Source: Pseudomonadota bacterium
GTDB lineage: Bacteria > Pseudomonadota > Alphaproteobacteria > Sphingomonadales > Sphingomonadaceae
Reading direction: 5' to 3'
Assembly (NCBI GenBank): GCA_023423775.1
Contig: JAFAEZ010000053.1
Location: 1-34,813, forward strand
Length of the DNA: 34,813 nt
Shown here: positions 7,732 to 14,581 of the stretch, one piece after another
Layout of the letters: each line of letters opens with the position of its first letter
How positions within the stretch are numbered: position 1 is the first letter of the stretch
Made by a program: the position numbers and the translations under genes
Notes under the pieces: model-generated
Told to the model about the DNA's origin: nothing
The model's input: only the letters and a program-made list of their open reading frames with translations
Databases searched by the model: none

Positions 7732-8187
7732 TTAGCGGCGCGGGGACCAGACAGCGTCGAGCACCTCAACCGCAGCCCGCTTCAACAGTGGCTCGTTGCG
7801 TGACTGGGCGGCAGGAGAAACGCGTTCCGCAAAACTGATGAAGGTAGATCGATCCTTCTGGCGGAGCGCGTTACAGGCCTGTTCAATCTCAGCGGAACTG
7901 AGGTTCGACCAGCTGCTTACGAGGTTTCGCTCCCACTCTGCTCCATGCCTTTCGACCGCTCTATCAATAGCTTCGGCAAGGTTGCGCGTAGCAGCCGAGC
8001 CATCCCGCTGCCGCGCCATTGCGATGGTCTGGGTACGCTCGGTCACTCCTTTTAGCATGGCCCGGAACTGTTCTTTGGACTCTAACGCCCTCACCAATCC
8101 TTGAGCGTCATGGCTCGAACATTGCGACGAGGAACCGGCGCAACCTGCAAGAACGAGGGTCATTATAAGGATGAAGTGCCGAGCCAT
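7732..8187 (-). CDS. Putative lipoprotein of unknown function (151 aa)
   Basis: The N-terminus has a charged start, a hydrophobic core and the lipobox LVLAGC with the lipidated Cys at residue 16, so the protein is expected to be anchored in a membrane facing the periplasm. The remainder is mostly helical and charged (KEQFRAMLKGVTERTQTIA, AEIEQACNALRQKDRSTF), with a second Cys near residue 23 and one near 115. I recognise no domain. It is divergent from the gene at 8327. Base use is slightly less GC-rich than its neighbours. Confidence 0.7.
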   Translation of the reverse strand: MARHFILIMTLVLAGCAGSSSQCSSHDAQGLVRALESKEQFRAMLKGVTERTQTIAMARQRDGSAATRNLAEAIDRAVERHGAEWERNLVSSWSNLSSAEIEQACNALRQKDRSTFISFAERVSPAAQSRNEPLLKRAAVEVLDAVWSPRR

Positions 8188-8326
8188 TCGTGGGAGGATG
8201 CCAGGGACTCTGTAAACTTATTCTGATGACGCGCCCGGACTTCCAATACCCGGGCTTAGATGAGCCGCCTACCGACATTGCCAGTCGCTGTATTTGCGAC
8301 GACAAGGCCGGGACAAAGGGGGACAC

Positions 8327-8932
8327 ATGCTGCTGATGATGACGATGTTCGCCGGCGTTGCGGCGCCCGTGCTGACCGGGGACTGGATCCAATATACCGA
8401 CTACCCCACGAGCGCGTTGCAACGGGGCGAAGAGGGTGCGGTCGAGTATCGCGTGGTCGTTTCTCCCGAGGGCAAGCCTGAAAAATGTGAGATTCTGACG
8501 ACGGTAGGGGAAGAGAAGTTCGGTCCCCTTACCTGCTCCTTGCTGATGCGCCGCGCCCGCTTCGCACCGGCGACGGACGAGGCGGGTCAGCCGGCTTACG
8601 GCGTCTTTCACAGCATCAACAATTTCTGGCTGCCGAAGGGCACGAAGTCCAAATATCCGATGCGCTTGACGCCGGATCTGAGCCTGGCCGTCAGCTCACT
8701 CCCGGCCAATACGCCGTCGCCCGCCCGGGTAGCGGTTCACGTTGCCGTGAACGAGGGCGGCGCGTTCAGGACATGCTCGGTCCCTTCGGTCGAGCCGCAG
8801 CAGAAGCTCGCATCCGTCGCCTGCACCCAGATCGCGCAGCTCTGGGAGGAGGCGCCGGTGAAGAATGCGGCCGGACGTCCCATTGCTTATGTGCGGGCGG
8901 TGACGGTGAGCTTCGAGATCGAGAAGAAGTGA
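8327..8932 (+). CDS. Exported TonB C-terminal-like protein
   Basis: About 201 residues. The ATG at 8327 follows AAGGGGG at a suitable distance; an upstream in-frame start (8294) is possible. The short hydrophobic N-terminus MLLMMTMFAGVAAPVL looks like a signal peptide, so a periplasmic location is likely. The segment EEGAVEYRVVVSPEGKPEKC, followed by LTCSLLMRRARFAPATDEAG, matches the pattern of the TonB C-terminal domain fold in stand-alone periplasmic proteins. A second, weaker repeat of the same pattern follows (RVAVHVAVNEGGAFRTCS, ACTQIAQLWEEAPVKNAAG). No energy-transducing membrane anchor or Pro-rich linker is present, so it is not a genuine TonB. Function is unknown. Confidence 0.72.
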   Translation: MLLMMTMFAGVAAPVLTGDWIQYTDYPTSALQRGEEGAVEYRVVVSPEGKPEKCEILTTVGEEKFGPLTCSLLMRRARFAPATDEAGQPAYGVFHSINNFWLPKGTKSKYPMRLTPDLSLAVSSLPANTPSPARVAVHVAVNEGGAFRTCSVPSVEPQQKLASVACTQIAQLWEEAPVKNAAGRPIAYVRAVTVSFEIEKK

Positions 8933-8958
8933 GGTCTTTCAGGCAAGAGGATCACCCT

Positions 8959-8986
8959 GTCCGAATTGGGTAGAAAGCGGTCATTC
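8959..8986 (+). repeat. 28-bp dispersed repeat, copy 1
   Basis: Direct copy of the element at 9350-9377, identical at 25 of 28 positions, with a shared GAAAGCGGTCATTC 3' half. The minus-strand membrane-protein gene takes its stop codon (TCA at 8981-8983) from inside this copy. Confidence 0.7.
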
Positions 8987-9343
8987 AAGACCGTTCACAA
9001 CGATGTCGGTCCCAATCATGAAAGTGATAAAAAGGACGTAAGCCACGAGAACAGCATAAATGGCGGAAACAGCCCAGAAAGCGAAGGGTGAGCCTTCACG
9101 TGACTCAGAGCTTCCATAAGGCATCGGTATCCGGCCAGTCTTAAGACCGACGAGCAGCAACCACCCGACTAGCTGCGGTATCATCAGAAATGCGGTGCCT
9201 CCAATGAAAGCGCCTGGTTTCGTCGGAAGCGAGCCGAGTAGTAGCCATGGTATGGCGGCGATGGCGACCATGGTCGCTAACAGCAGGAGCTTTTGCTTCC
9301 CGGTCCAATCCCACCAAAACATGCCACTCGGTAAGCCATGCAT
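8981..9343 (-). CDS. Small multi-pass membrane protein of unknown function
   Basis: With the start at ATG 9343 the product is about 120 residues with three hydrophobic segments: LLLLATMVAIAAIPWLLLG, AFLMIPQLVGWLLLVGL and FWAVSAIYAVLVAYVLFITF. The open frame extends upstream to 9448, but that extension is translated 28-bp repeat ('DRFRPIADI'), so a start at 9343 or 9322 (MFWWDWTGKQ) is preferred; neither has a strong ribosome-binding site. The stop codon lies in repeat copy 1. No family recognised. AT content is higher than in neighbouring genes, which may mean recent acquisition. Confidence 0.5.
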   Translation of the reverse strand: MHGLPSGMFWWDWTGKQKLLLLATMVAIAAIPWLLLGSLPTKPGAFIGGTAFLMIPQLVGWLLLVGLKTGRIPMPYGSSESREGSPFAFWAVSAIYAVLVAYVLFITFMIGTDIVVNGLE

Positions 9344-9349
9344 GCGAAT

Positions 9350-9377
9350 GTCCGCAATGGGTCGAAAGCGGTCATTC
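9350..9377 (+). repeat. 28-bp dispersed repeat, copy 2
   Basis: Second direct copy, 391 bp from copy 1 (start to start). Together the two copies bracket the membrane-protein gene. Translated on the two strands it gives the short phrases 'MSAMGRKRSF' and 'FRPIADI', which I recall as recurrent false N-termini in predicted sphingomonad proteins. Confidence 0.7.
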
Positions 9378-9446
9378 GCGATCAGCATGAACGAACGGCT
9401 GCATTGGGTATCTCGCCGGAACAGCAAATTGTCGGAAGCGCGATTC

Positions 9447-9863
9447 ATGAAAGTGCGCGAGGCAGATCAAGGCGACCTCGGTGCAATCGCGGCCGTCATT
9501 CAGGAGCTCGGCTTTGAGATCGGACCCGATTTGCTGGCAGCGAATCTCGGTGCGCTGGCTGAGCAGCGCCTCGGTCCCTTGGTTGCGGATGCCGGCCGGG
9601 TGATCGGCTGTGTCACCTATTGCATCATGCCGGTCCTGCACCGCCCAACGCCGGTCGGGCGAATTTCGATGCTGGTGGTGACGCGCAGCTGGCGCGGGCG
9701 CGGCGTGGGTCGCGCGCTGGTCGAGGCCGCGATCGAACAACTCCGCGATCGGGGCTGTCGCCTCTGCGAGGTCACCAGCAATGCGGCTCTGGTCGATGCC
9801 CACTCTTTTTACGAGCGTCTGGGCTTTGAAAGGACCAGCATCCGGCTGGCCCGCTCAATCTGA
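9447..9863 (+). CDS. GNAT family N-acetyltransferase
   Basis: 138 residues, a single GNAT domain. Motif A, the acetyl-CoA pyrophosphate loop, is seen as TRSWRGRGVGRALVEAAIEQL (R-x-x-G-x-G/A core RGRGVG) at about residues 72-92, followed by motif B NAALVDAHSFYERLGFERTS with the usual Tyr. The start is taken at ATG 9447 (MKVREADQGDLGAI), because the sequence upstream in the same frame is translated 28-bp repeat. Substrate cannot be told from sequence. It converges on rppH. Not linked to an obvious antitoxin, so a TacT-like toxin is unlikely. Confidence 0.88.
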   Translation: MKVREADQGDLGAIAAVIQELGFEIGPDLLAANLGALAEQRLGPLVADAGRVIGCVTYCIMPVLHRPTPVGRISMLVVTRSWRGRGVGRALVEAAIEQLRDRGCRLCEVTSNAALVDAHSFYERLGFERTSIRLARSI

Positions 9864-9902
9864 TCAGCCGGCACCCGCCACGGATGGGAGGCGGAAGCCC
9901 CG

Positions 9903-10379
9903 CTAGAGCCACTCCGCGAATGCCTTCAGCACGTCCTCGTAGAGCTTCTTCTTGAACGGGACGATCATCGCCGGGAGATCGGCGGGGTCGGCCCATTTCC
10001 AGGCGCGGAACTCGGGATGCTCGGTCTCGATGTCGATGTCCTCGTCGCGGCCGACGAAGCGGTAGAGGAACCAGGCCTGGCGCTGGCCGCGGTAGCGGCC
10101 CTTCCACATCTTGCCGACGAGGTCGTCGGGCAGGTCGTAGAAGAGCTCGACCGGGCAGCGCGCGATCAGCTCCACCTGGTCGGCGCGGATGCCGGTCTCC
10201 TCCTCCAGCTCGCGCAGCGCGCCGGCCTCTTCGTCCTCGCCCTCGTCGAGCCCGCCCTGCGGCATCTGCCACGCCTCGAGCGTGCTATCGAGCCGCTGCG
10301 CGACGAACACCTTGCCGTCGCGGTTGAGCAGCATCACGCCGGCGGCGGGGCGGTAGGGGAGGGTCGTCGGGTCGGTCAC
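9903..10379 (-). CDS. rppH: RNA pyrophosphohydrolase (Nudix)
   Basis: Removes pyrophosphate from the 5' triphosphate end of mRNA and so triggers decay. 158 residues, a normal length for alphaproteobacteria. It begins TLPYRPAAGVMLLNRDG, typical of RppH. The Nudix box runs from about residue 42 to 64 (GGLDEGEDEEAG then ALRELEEETGI), with WQMPQGG just before it and WKGRYRGQRQAWFLYRF after. The start is GTG at 10379, supported by AGAGGA 5 nt upstream. A REP pair lies between it and the esterase gene upstream on the same strand. Confidence 0.93.
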   Translation of the reverse strand: MTDPTTLPYRPAAGVMLLNRDGKVFVAQRLDSTLEAWQMPQGGLDEGEDEEAGALRELEEETGIRADQVELIARCPVELFYDLPDDLVGKMWKGRYRGQRQAWFLYRFVGRDEDIDIETEHPEFRAWKWADPADLPAMIVPFKKKLYEDVLKAFAEWL

Positions 10380-10406
10380 TTCATTCCTCTCATGGTTTCG
10401 AGCACG

Positions 10407-10487
10407 CCGTTCGCCCTGAGCTTGTCGAAGGGCTTGCTTTCTCCCTGGGTCCCCAAGGAGGGGCTTCGACAGGCTCAGCCCGAACGG
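10407..10487. repeat. REP-like inverted pair (10407-10433 and 10461-10487)
   Basis: Two 27-bp imperfect palindromic units in inverted orientation, separated by 27 bp. The left unit reads GAGCTTGTCGAAG and the right CTTCGACAGGCTC at their cores. Together they can fold into one long hairpin between the esterase and rppH. The right unit overlaps the esterase 3' end and supplies its last codons and stop. Confidence 0.85.
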
Positions 10488-11434
10488 ATCGCGTCCGCCT
10501 CGGTGAGCAGCAAATGAAGCGCCACCGCGCAGCCCCTGATATCCTCCTCGGTGGAGGGGATGGCTTTGCGCAGGTTGATGAAGCCGTGGATATTGCCCTC
10601 GGCCTCGCGGAAGATGGTCGGGACTCCGGCCTGGATGCAGGCGGCGGCATAAGCGCGGCCCTGATCGCGGATCGGATCGAGGCTGGCGGTGACGACCAGG
10701 GTCGGCGGCATGCCGGCCTGGCTCTTCACCAGCGGCGAATAGCGCCAGTCGGCGGCGTCGGGCCGATAGCATTGGTCGAACCAGTGCATGCCCTCGCGGG
10801 TCAGCAGATAGCCTTCGGCGAAATCGGTGAAGCTCGGATAGCCCTTGGCGGGATCGGCGGCCGGATAGATCGGCCATTGCGCGAGCACCGGCACCGCCGC
10901 GGGTTCGTCGCGCAAGGCGAGGCTGGCGACGATCGCGAGATTGCCGCCGGCGCTGTCGCCGGCCAGGGCCAAGCCGGTCACCTGCCGGCCGAGCGCCTCG
11001 GGGCTGCCGGCGATCCAGCGCGCGGCGGCGATCGCATCCTCGGGCCCGGCGGGCCAGGGATGTTCGGGGGCAAGACGGTAATCGACGGCGATGACGGGAA
11101 GGTCGAGCAGCCGCGCCATCTCGGCGCAGAAGGGTTCGTGCGTGTCGAGGTCGCCCAAAACGAAGCCGCCGCCATGGTAGAAGACCATCACCGGCCCGGG
11201 ATCGCGCGTCTCGCGGGCGTCGTAGCGGCGGAGCGGGATGTCGCCGGCCGGACCGGGCGCGGCGAGGTTCTCGATCACGGCGAGCTCGCCGACCGGCGCG
11301 TCGGCGACGTGGCGGGAGGCGTGCATCATCGCGCGTGCCTCGACCGCGCCGACCTGATGGCTCCTCGGGCCCGGCAGAGCGTTGAGGAAATCGAGGAACT
11401 TGCGGACATCGGGACGGACGAAGGGATCGGGCAT
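10475..11434 (-). CDS. Alpha/beta hydrolase, HSL-type esterase
   Basis: 319-residue carboxylesterase/lipase of the hormone-sensitive-lipase family (family IV). Seen: the oxyanion motif HGGG (87-90, in VMVFYHGGGFVLGD), DYRLAPEHPWPAG, the nucleophile elbow GDSAGG (Ser161), the acid LDPIRDQG and the catalytic His in NIHGFIN. No signal peptide, so it is cytosolic. The start ATG 11434 follows CGGAG at 7 nt; in-frame extension upstream is not supported. The final residues IRSG and the TGA stop lie inside a REP element, so the C-terminus may have been changed by repeat insertion. Natural substrate unknown. Confidence 0.93.
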   Translation of the reverse strand: MPDPFVRPDVRKFLDFLNALPGPRSHQVGAVEARAMMHASRHVADAPVGELAVIENLAAPGPAGDIPLRRYDARETRDPGPVMVFYHGGGFVLGDLDTHEPFCAEMARLLDLPVIAVDYRLAPEHPWPAGPEDAIAAARWIAGSPEALGRQVTGLALAGDSAGGNLAIVASLALRDEPAAVPVLAQWPIYPAADPAKGYPSFTDFAEGYLLTREGMHWFDQCYRPDAADWRYSPLVKSQAGMPPTLVVTASLDPIRDQGRAYAAACIQAGVPTIFREAEGNIHGFINLRKAIPSTEEDIRGCAVALHLLLTEADAIRSG

Positions 11435-11554
11435 GCAATCTCCGTTGAGAAGCGAATCGCGCGCACTATCTAGGGGCCAGGTCCTCGAACGCGCTACTGT
11501 TGTAGCCGGGCCCATCGCTCGTTAGGCTCGGCGCATATAGCGAACGGAGGAGTG

Positions 11555-13435
11555 ATGGCGACCGCCACGCATCTGGTGACTCCCGACGAAGCCCGCGCGG
11601 ATCATCCGCTCGAGGCGGTGGTGGTGCGCTTCGCCGGCGACAGCGGCGACGGCATGCAACTCACCGGCGGTCAGTTCACGCTCTCCACCGCATTGGCCGG
11701 CAACGACCTCGCCACCTTCCCCGATTTCCCCGCTGAAATCCGCGCCCCGCAAGGCACGACGTTCGGCGTCTCCGCCTTCCAGATCAATTTCGGTTCCTCG
11801 GCGATCGAGACCGCGGGCGACGCGCCCGACGTGCTGATCGCGATGAATCCGGCCGCGCTCAAGGTGAATGTCGAGGCGCTGAAGCCGGGCGGACTGGTCA
11901 TCGCCGACGAAGGCGAGTTCGGCGCGCGCAATCTCGCCAAGGCCGGCTACGAGTCCAACCCTCTCGAGGACGGTTCGCTCGCCCGCTGGCAGCTCATCCG
12001 GTTCAACATCTCGCAGCTTACCCTCGACGCCGTGAAGCCGTTCGGCCTCGGCAACAAGGAGGCGCTGCGCTGCAAGAATATGTGGACGCTGGGGCTCGCG
12101 CTGTGGATGTTCGACCGCGATCGCAAGCCGATCGAAGACTGGCTCAAGACCAAGTTCGCCAAGGCCCCGCTGCTCGCCGAGGCCAATATCGCGGCGCTGA
12201 ACGCAGGCCACGCTTACGGGGAAACCGCCGAGATCGGCGGGCCGATGAAGCAGCACCATATCGATCCGGCGCCGGCCGAGCCGGGCCTCTACCGCACCGT
12301 CACTGGCGCCGAGGCGATCTCGCTCGGCCTCGTCGCCGGAGCGCAACTGGCGGGCCTCAAGATGTTCTTCGGCGGCTATCCGATCACGCCGGCCTCCGCG
12401 ATCCTCCATCATCTCTCGCGGCTCAAGGAATATGGAGTCACCACCTTCCAGGCCGAGGACGAGATCGCCGCGATATCGAGCGCGATCGGTGCCAGCTTCG
12501 CCGGATCGCTCGGAGTCACCTCCTCGTCGGGGCCTGGCATCGCGCTGAAGGGCGAGGCGATGGGCCTTGCGATCATGACCGAGCTGCCGCTGGTCATCAT
12601 CAACTCGCAGCGCGGCGGGCCTTCGACCGGCCTTCCCACCAAGACCGAGCAATCGGACCTGTACCAGGCGGTTTACGGCCGCAACGGCGACGCGCCGATG
12701 CCGGTGATCGCCGCCCGCTCGCCCGCCGATGCGTTCGATTGCGCGATCGAGGCGTGCCGGATCGCGGTCCAATATATGACGCCGGTGATGCTGCTCACCG
12801 ACGGCTATATCGCCAATGCGGCCGAGCCGTGGAAAGTACCGGACATGGGCGGCTACGCGCCTTTTCCGGTGCACTTCCATGCCGATCCGCCCGCCGAAGG
12901 GGAGGGCGTCAACCCATACGCCCGCGACGCCAAGCTCGCCCGCGTCTGGATCAGGCCGGGCACGCCGGGGCTAACCCACCGCATCGGCGGCATCGAGAAG
13001 AATGTCGGCACCGGCCATATCGACTACGCGCCGGCCAACCACCAGGCGATGACCGAATTGCGCGCCGCCAAGGTGCTCGGCGTGGCCGATTCCGTGCCCG
13101 AGCAGGAGGTCTGCCTCGGCGAGCCCGGCAGCCGCCTCGCCGTGGTCGGCTGGGGCTCGACCTTCGGGCCGATCCACCAGGCGGTGCGCCGCGCCCGCGC
13201 TCGCGGCCTCGACGTGGCCCACGTCCACATCCGCCACATCTGGCCGCTGCCGAAAAATCTTGGAGATCTGCTCAGGACTTACGGCCGGATCATCGTTCCG
13301 GAGATGAACACCGGCCAGTTGAAGACCCTGCTCCGCGACCAGTACCTCGTTGACGCCAGGCCGCTGAACAAGGTTTCCGGCCAGCCCTTCAAGATCGCCG
13401 AGATCGAAGCCGCCATCGCGGAGGCGCTGGCATGA
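11555..13435 (+). CDS. korA: 2-oxoglutarate:ferredoxin oxidoreductase, alpha subunit (gamma-alpha fusion)
   Basis: With KorB, decarboxylates 2-oxoglutarate to succinyl-CoA and passes electrons to ferredoxin. 626 residues. The N-terminal gamma domain (about 20-190) has RFAGDSGDGMQLTGGQF and FPDFPAEIRAPQGT; the alpha/TPP-binding pyrimidine domain starts near 250 (GLKMFFGGYPITPASAILHH) and includes SSSGPGIALKGEAMG and RGGPSTGLPTKTEQSDL, which fit a 2-oxoacid enzyme of the Kor/Vor type. The ATG at 11555 follows GGAGG (11546-11550); a GTG directly before it is also possible. The stop overlaps a 26-codon membrane-peptide gene (ATGA), which leads into korB. Confidence 0.94.
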   Translation: MATATHLVTPDEARADHPLEAVVVRFAGDSGDGMQLTGGQFTLSTALAGNDLATFPDFPAEIRAPQGTTFGVSAFQINFGSSAIETAGDAPDVLIAMNPAALKVNVEALKPGGLVIADEGEFGARNLAKAGYESNPLEDGSLARWQLIRFNISQLTLDAVKPFGLGNKEALRCKNMWTLGLALWMFDRDRKPIEDWLKTKFAKAPLLAEANIAALNAGHAYGETAEIGGPMKQHHIDPAPAEPGLYRTVTGAEAISLGLVAGAQLAGLKMFFGGYPITPASAILHHLSRLKEYGVTTFQAEDEIAAISSAIGASFAGSLGVTSSSGPGIALKGEAMGLAIMTELPLVIINSQRGGPSTGLPTKTEQSDLYQAVYGRNGDAPMPVIAARSPADAFDCAIEACRIAVQYMTPVMLLTDGYIANAAEPWKVPDMGGYAPFPVHFHADPPAEGEGVNPYARDAKLARVWIRPGTPGLTHRIGGIEKNVGTGHIDYAPANHQAMTELRAAKVLGVADSVPEQEVCLGEPGSRLAVVGWGSTFGPIHQAVRRARARGLDVAHVHIRHIWPLPKNLGDLLRTYGRIIVPEMNTGQLKTLLRDQYLVDARPLNKVSGQPFKIAEIEAAIAEALA

Positions 13436-13512
13436 CGCCCCGTCCGCTTCCGCTGATCGCGATGCTTATCGCCGTTTTGCTGCTGATCGCTTTCCTCTGG
13501 GGCTGGATCTGA
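13432..13512 (+). CDS. 26-residue single-pass membrane peptide between korA and korB
   Basis: A tiny gene whose ATG overlaps the korA stop (ATGA, 13432-13435) and whose TGA lies 3 nt before the korB ATG. The product has a short basic N-terminus (MTPRPLPL), then an uninterrupted hydrophobic stretch (IAMLIAVLLLIAFLWGW), i.e. one membrane helix. The tight coupling on both sides and the clean hydrophobic composition argue that it is translated. It may be a small membrane protein that associates with KorAB or an electron partner, or may serve mainly to carry ribosomes from korA to korB, which has only a weak ribosome-binding site of its own. No family recognised. Confidence 0.6.
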   Translation: MTPRPLPLIAMLIAVLLLIAFLWGWI

Positions 13513-13515
13513 ACG

Positions 13516-14541
13516 ATGAACGAGCTTGCCAAGCTGACGCCCAAGGATTTCGCGACCGACCAGGAGGTGCGCTGGTGCCCAGGCTGCGGCGACTACGCCG
13601 TGCTGAAGGCGGTGCAGCGCACCATGCCGGAGCTCGGCGTGCGGCCGGAGAATATCGTCTTCGTCTCCGGCATCGGCTGCTCGTCGCGCTTCCCTTATTA
13701 TATGGAGACCTACGGCTTCCATACGATCCACGGCCGCGCCCCGGCGTTCGCGACGGGGATCAAGCTCGCCAATCCCGAGCTCGACGTCTGGATCATCACC
13801 GGCGACGGCGACGCCCTGTCGATCGGCGGCAACCACACGATGCACGTGCTGCGCCGCAACCTCGATTGCCAGATACTGCTGTTCAACAACGAGATTTACG
13901 GCCTCACCAAGGGCCAATATTCGCCCACCTCGCGGGTCGGCACGCGCTCGCCCTCGACCCCGTTCGGCTCGGTCGACCGCCCGGCCAATCCGTGTGCCTT
14001 CGCGCTCGGTTCGGGCGCGCGCTTCGTCGCGCGCGGCATCGACGTGAACAAATATCTGCCCGACGTGCTGAAGGCCGCGCACGCTCACAAGGGCGCTGCC
14101 TTCGTCGAGATCTTCCAGAATTGCATCGTCTACAATGACGATGTGTTCGCGCCGTTCACGGCCAAGGAATTCGCCGCCGACCGGCAGCTCTGGCTGGAGG
14201 CGGGCAAGCCGATGCTGTTCGCCGGCGGCACGCGCGGTCTCAGCCTCGATCGCGAGGCGCTGACGCTGAAGGTCGTGGAGGTCGCCGACGGAGGCTGGGA
14301 AGCGGCCGGAGTCATCGTCCACGACCCCGCCAACAAGGCGGTCGCCCACATGCTGGTCGACATGCCGTTCGGCGCCTTCCCGATGGCGCTCGGCGTGATC
14401 TACGAAAATCCGGCACCGACCTTCGAGAGCGCGGTTCTCGAGCAGAATCGCGAAGCCGCGGCCGGCAAGACGCCCAATTTGCAGGCGTTGGTCGGCAAGG
14501 GCCAGAGCTGGATGGTGGAGAAGGAGCCGCACGCGATCTGA
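13516..14541 (+). CDS. korB: 2-oxoglutarate:ferredoxin oxidoreductase, beta subunit
   Basis: 341 residues; the beta subunit binds the TPP diphosphate and a [4Fe-4S] cluster. Seen: WCPGCGDYAVL (Cys21, Cys24), SGIGCSSRFPYY (Cys55), the TPP motif ITGDGDALSIGGNH (GDGD at 96-99) with NNEIYGLTKGQYSPTS, and FQNCIVYND (a likely fourth cluster Cys). The sequence fits the two-subunit KorAB type, without a separate ferredoxin-like delta subunit, known from several aerobic bacteria. It follows korA and the 26-residue membrane peptide in one operon. The external electron acceptor is presumably a ferredoxin encoded elsewhere. Confidence 0.95.
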   Translation: MNELAKLTPKDFATDQEVRWCPGCGDYAVLKAVQRTMPELGVRPENIVFVSGIGCSSRFPYYMETYGFHTIHGRAPAFATGIKLANPELDVWIITGDGDALSIGGNHTMHVLRRNLDCQILLFNNEIYGLTKGQYSPTSRVGTRSPSTPFGSVDRPANPCAFALGSGARFVARGIDVNKYLPDVLKAAHAHKGAAFVEIFQNCIVYNDDVFAPFTAKEFAADRQLWLEAGKPMLFAGGTRGLSLDREALTLKVVEVADGGWEAAGVIVHDPANKAVAHMLVDMPFGAFPMALGVIYENPAPTFESAVLEQNREAAAGKTPNLQALVGKGQSWMVEKEPHAI

Positions 14542-14581
14542 GGCCGTTGCGCTTCGGACCGCCTCTTGCCATGGCGCCGCG

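Noticed and set aside
9195..9446. N-terminal extension of the GNAT gene to 9195
   Set aside because: It runs antisense through the membrane-protein gene and through the 28-bp repeat; the GNAT domain starts cleanly at 9447.
10407..10487. Inverted repeats as ends of an insertion sequence
   Set aside because: Only 27 bp lie between the units, there is no transposase, and the same core recurs at 15852 and 16258, which fits REP elements.
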